Of a stretch of 5,071 nucleotides of DNA, positions 4,964 to 5,071 are shown in pieces. The notes below the pieces were generated by a model that was not told the DNA's origin, ran no database searches, and saw nothing but the letters and a program-made list of their open reading frames with translations. Where the stretch lies: positions 1-5,071 of the forward strand of contig JAJDAB010000665.1 of NCBI GenBank assembly GCA_029262095.1, read 5' to 3'. The stretch's first letter is position 1; each line of letters begins with the position of its first letter. Origin of the DNA: Candidatus Hydrogenedentota bacterium (GTDB lineage Bacteria; Hydrogenedentota; Hydrogenedentia; Hydrogenedentales; SLHB01). The position numbers and the translations under genes are program-made.

Positions 4964-5071
4964 ATGAAAAGAGCGCACTTTTTTGTAGTCTATATCCCGA
5001 AATCGCATATGCCTGGACTAGCCAAGTGCGGTATCGCCCGAGTCCAAGTAGAAAGTTGGGAGAAAAGAAGC
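4964..5071 (+). CDS. Possible start of a downstream gene, truncated by the window end
   Basis: An ATG at 4964, 18 nt after the preceding TAG, opens 36 codons with no stop before the window ends (MKRAHFFVVYIPK...). The upstream AAGA (4953-4956) is a weak Shine-Dalgarno at best. The product is not recognisable. If real, it is co-transcribed with the STAS/GHKL gene and could be its partner. The frame is the same as that of the preceding gene and stays open right through from its stop, so it could equally be chance or a degraded C-terminal extension. Confidence 0.3.
   Translation, partial: MKRAHFFVVYIPKSHMPGLAKCGIARVQVESWEKRS

Noticed and set aside
4967..4984. Terminator-like AAAAG...CTTTTTT after the STAS/GHKL gene
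   Set aside because: The stem is only five weak pairs (AAAAG/CTTTT) with a 6-nt loop and no GC-rich core. The run of six T alone is not enough.
5014..5046. Nested inverted repeat TGGACT...AGTCCA with an inner GCG-GTAT-CGC stem, considered as an RNA gene or recombination site
   Set aside because: It lacks tRNA landmarks (no TTC-type T-loop or acceptor stem) and integron attC core sites, and it falls inside a possible coding frame at the window edge. The pairing is short enough to be chance.

Overview
The window looks like bacterial chromosome, all genes on the + strand, with two compositionally different parts. Positions 1-3428 are GC-rich (near 60% in the stretches I counted) and hold a tightly packed catabolic operon. 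Positions 3429-5071 are clearly lower in GC (33-47% in sampled 60-base stretches of the last large gene) and hold an unrelated regulatory-type gene behind its own promoter. No RNA gene, CRISPR array, insertion sequence or phage gene is visible. Nothing here allows a confident taxonomic call beyond a GC-rich bacterium with aerobic-type branched acyl-CoA catabolism.

Region 1-3428: the 3' end of a biotin-dependent acyl-CoA carboxylase carboxyltransferase (beta) subunit, then an acyl-CoA dehydrogenase, then a 657-residue carboxylase alpha subunit carrying biotin carboxylase and biotinyl (BCCP) domains. Intergenic gaps are only 6 nt and all three frames are collinear. A carboxylase pair around an acyl-CoA dehydrogenase is the signature of leucine/isovalerate (liu) or acyclic terpene (atu) degradation. 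The dehydrogenase would oxidise a branched acyl-CoA to the 2,3-enoyl-CoA, and the two carboxylase subunits would carboxylate that product (methylcrotonyl- or geranyl-CoA type). The hydratase and lyase that complete such pathways are not in the window. The dehydrogenase is split by one in-frame TAG at 579-581, while the rest of the frame is intact and all signatures are conserved: a recent nonsense mutation, a sequencing error, or recoding.

Region 3429-3766 is a 338-base intergenic stretch with small hairpins, a good sigma-70-type promoter (TTGACA, 17 bp, TAAGAT) and a perfect 12-bp palindrome between the predicted transcription start and the next gene.

Region 3767-4945 encodes a 392-residue soluble protein that reads as an N-terminal STAS-like domain, a linker, and a C-terminal GHKL (histidine kinase/SpoIIAB-like) ATPase domain. 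It resembles an anti-sigma kinase and its antagonist fused in one chain and is the most novel item here. A short reading frame at 4964-5071 runs off the end of the window and may be the start of a partner gene.
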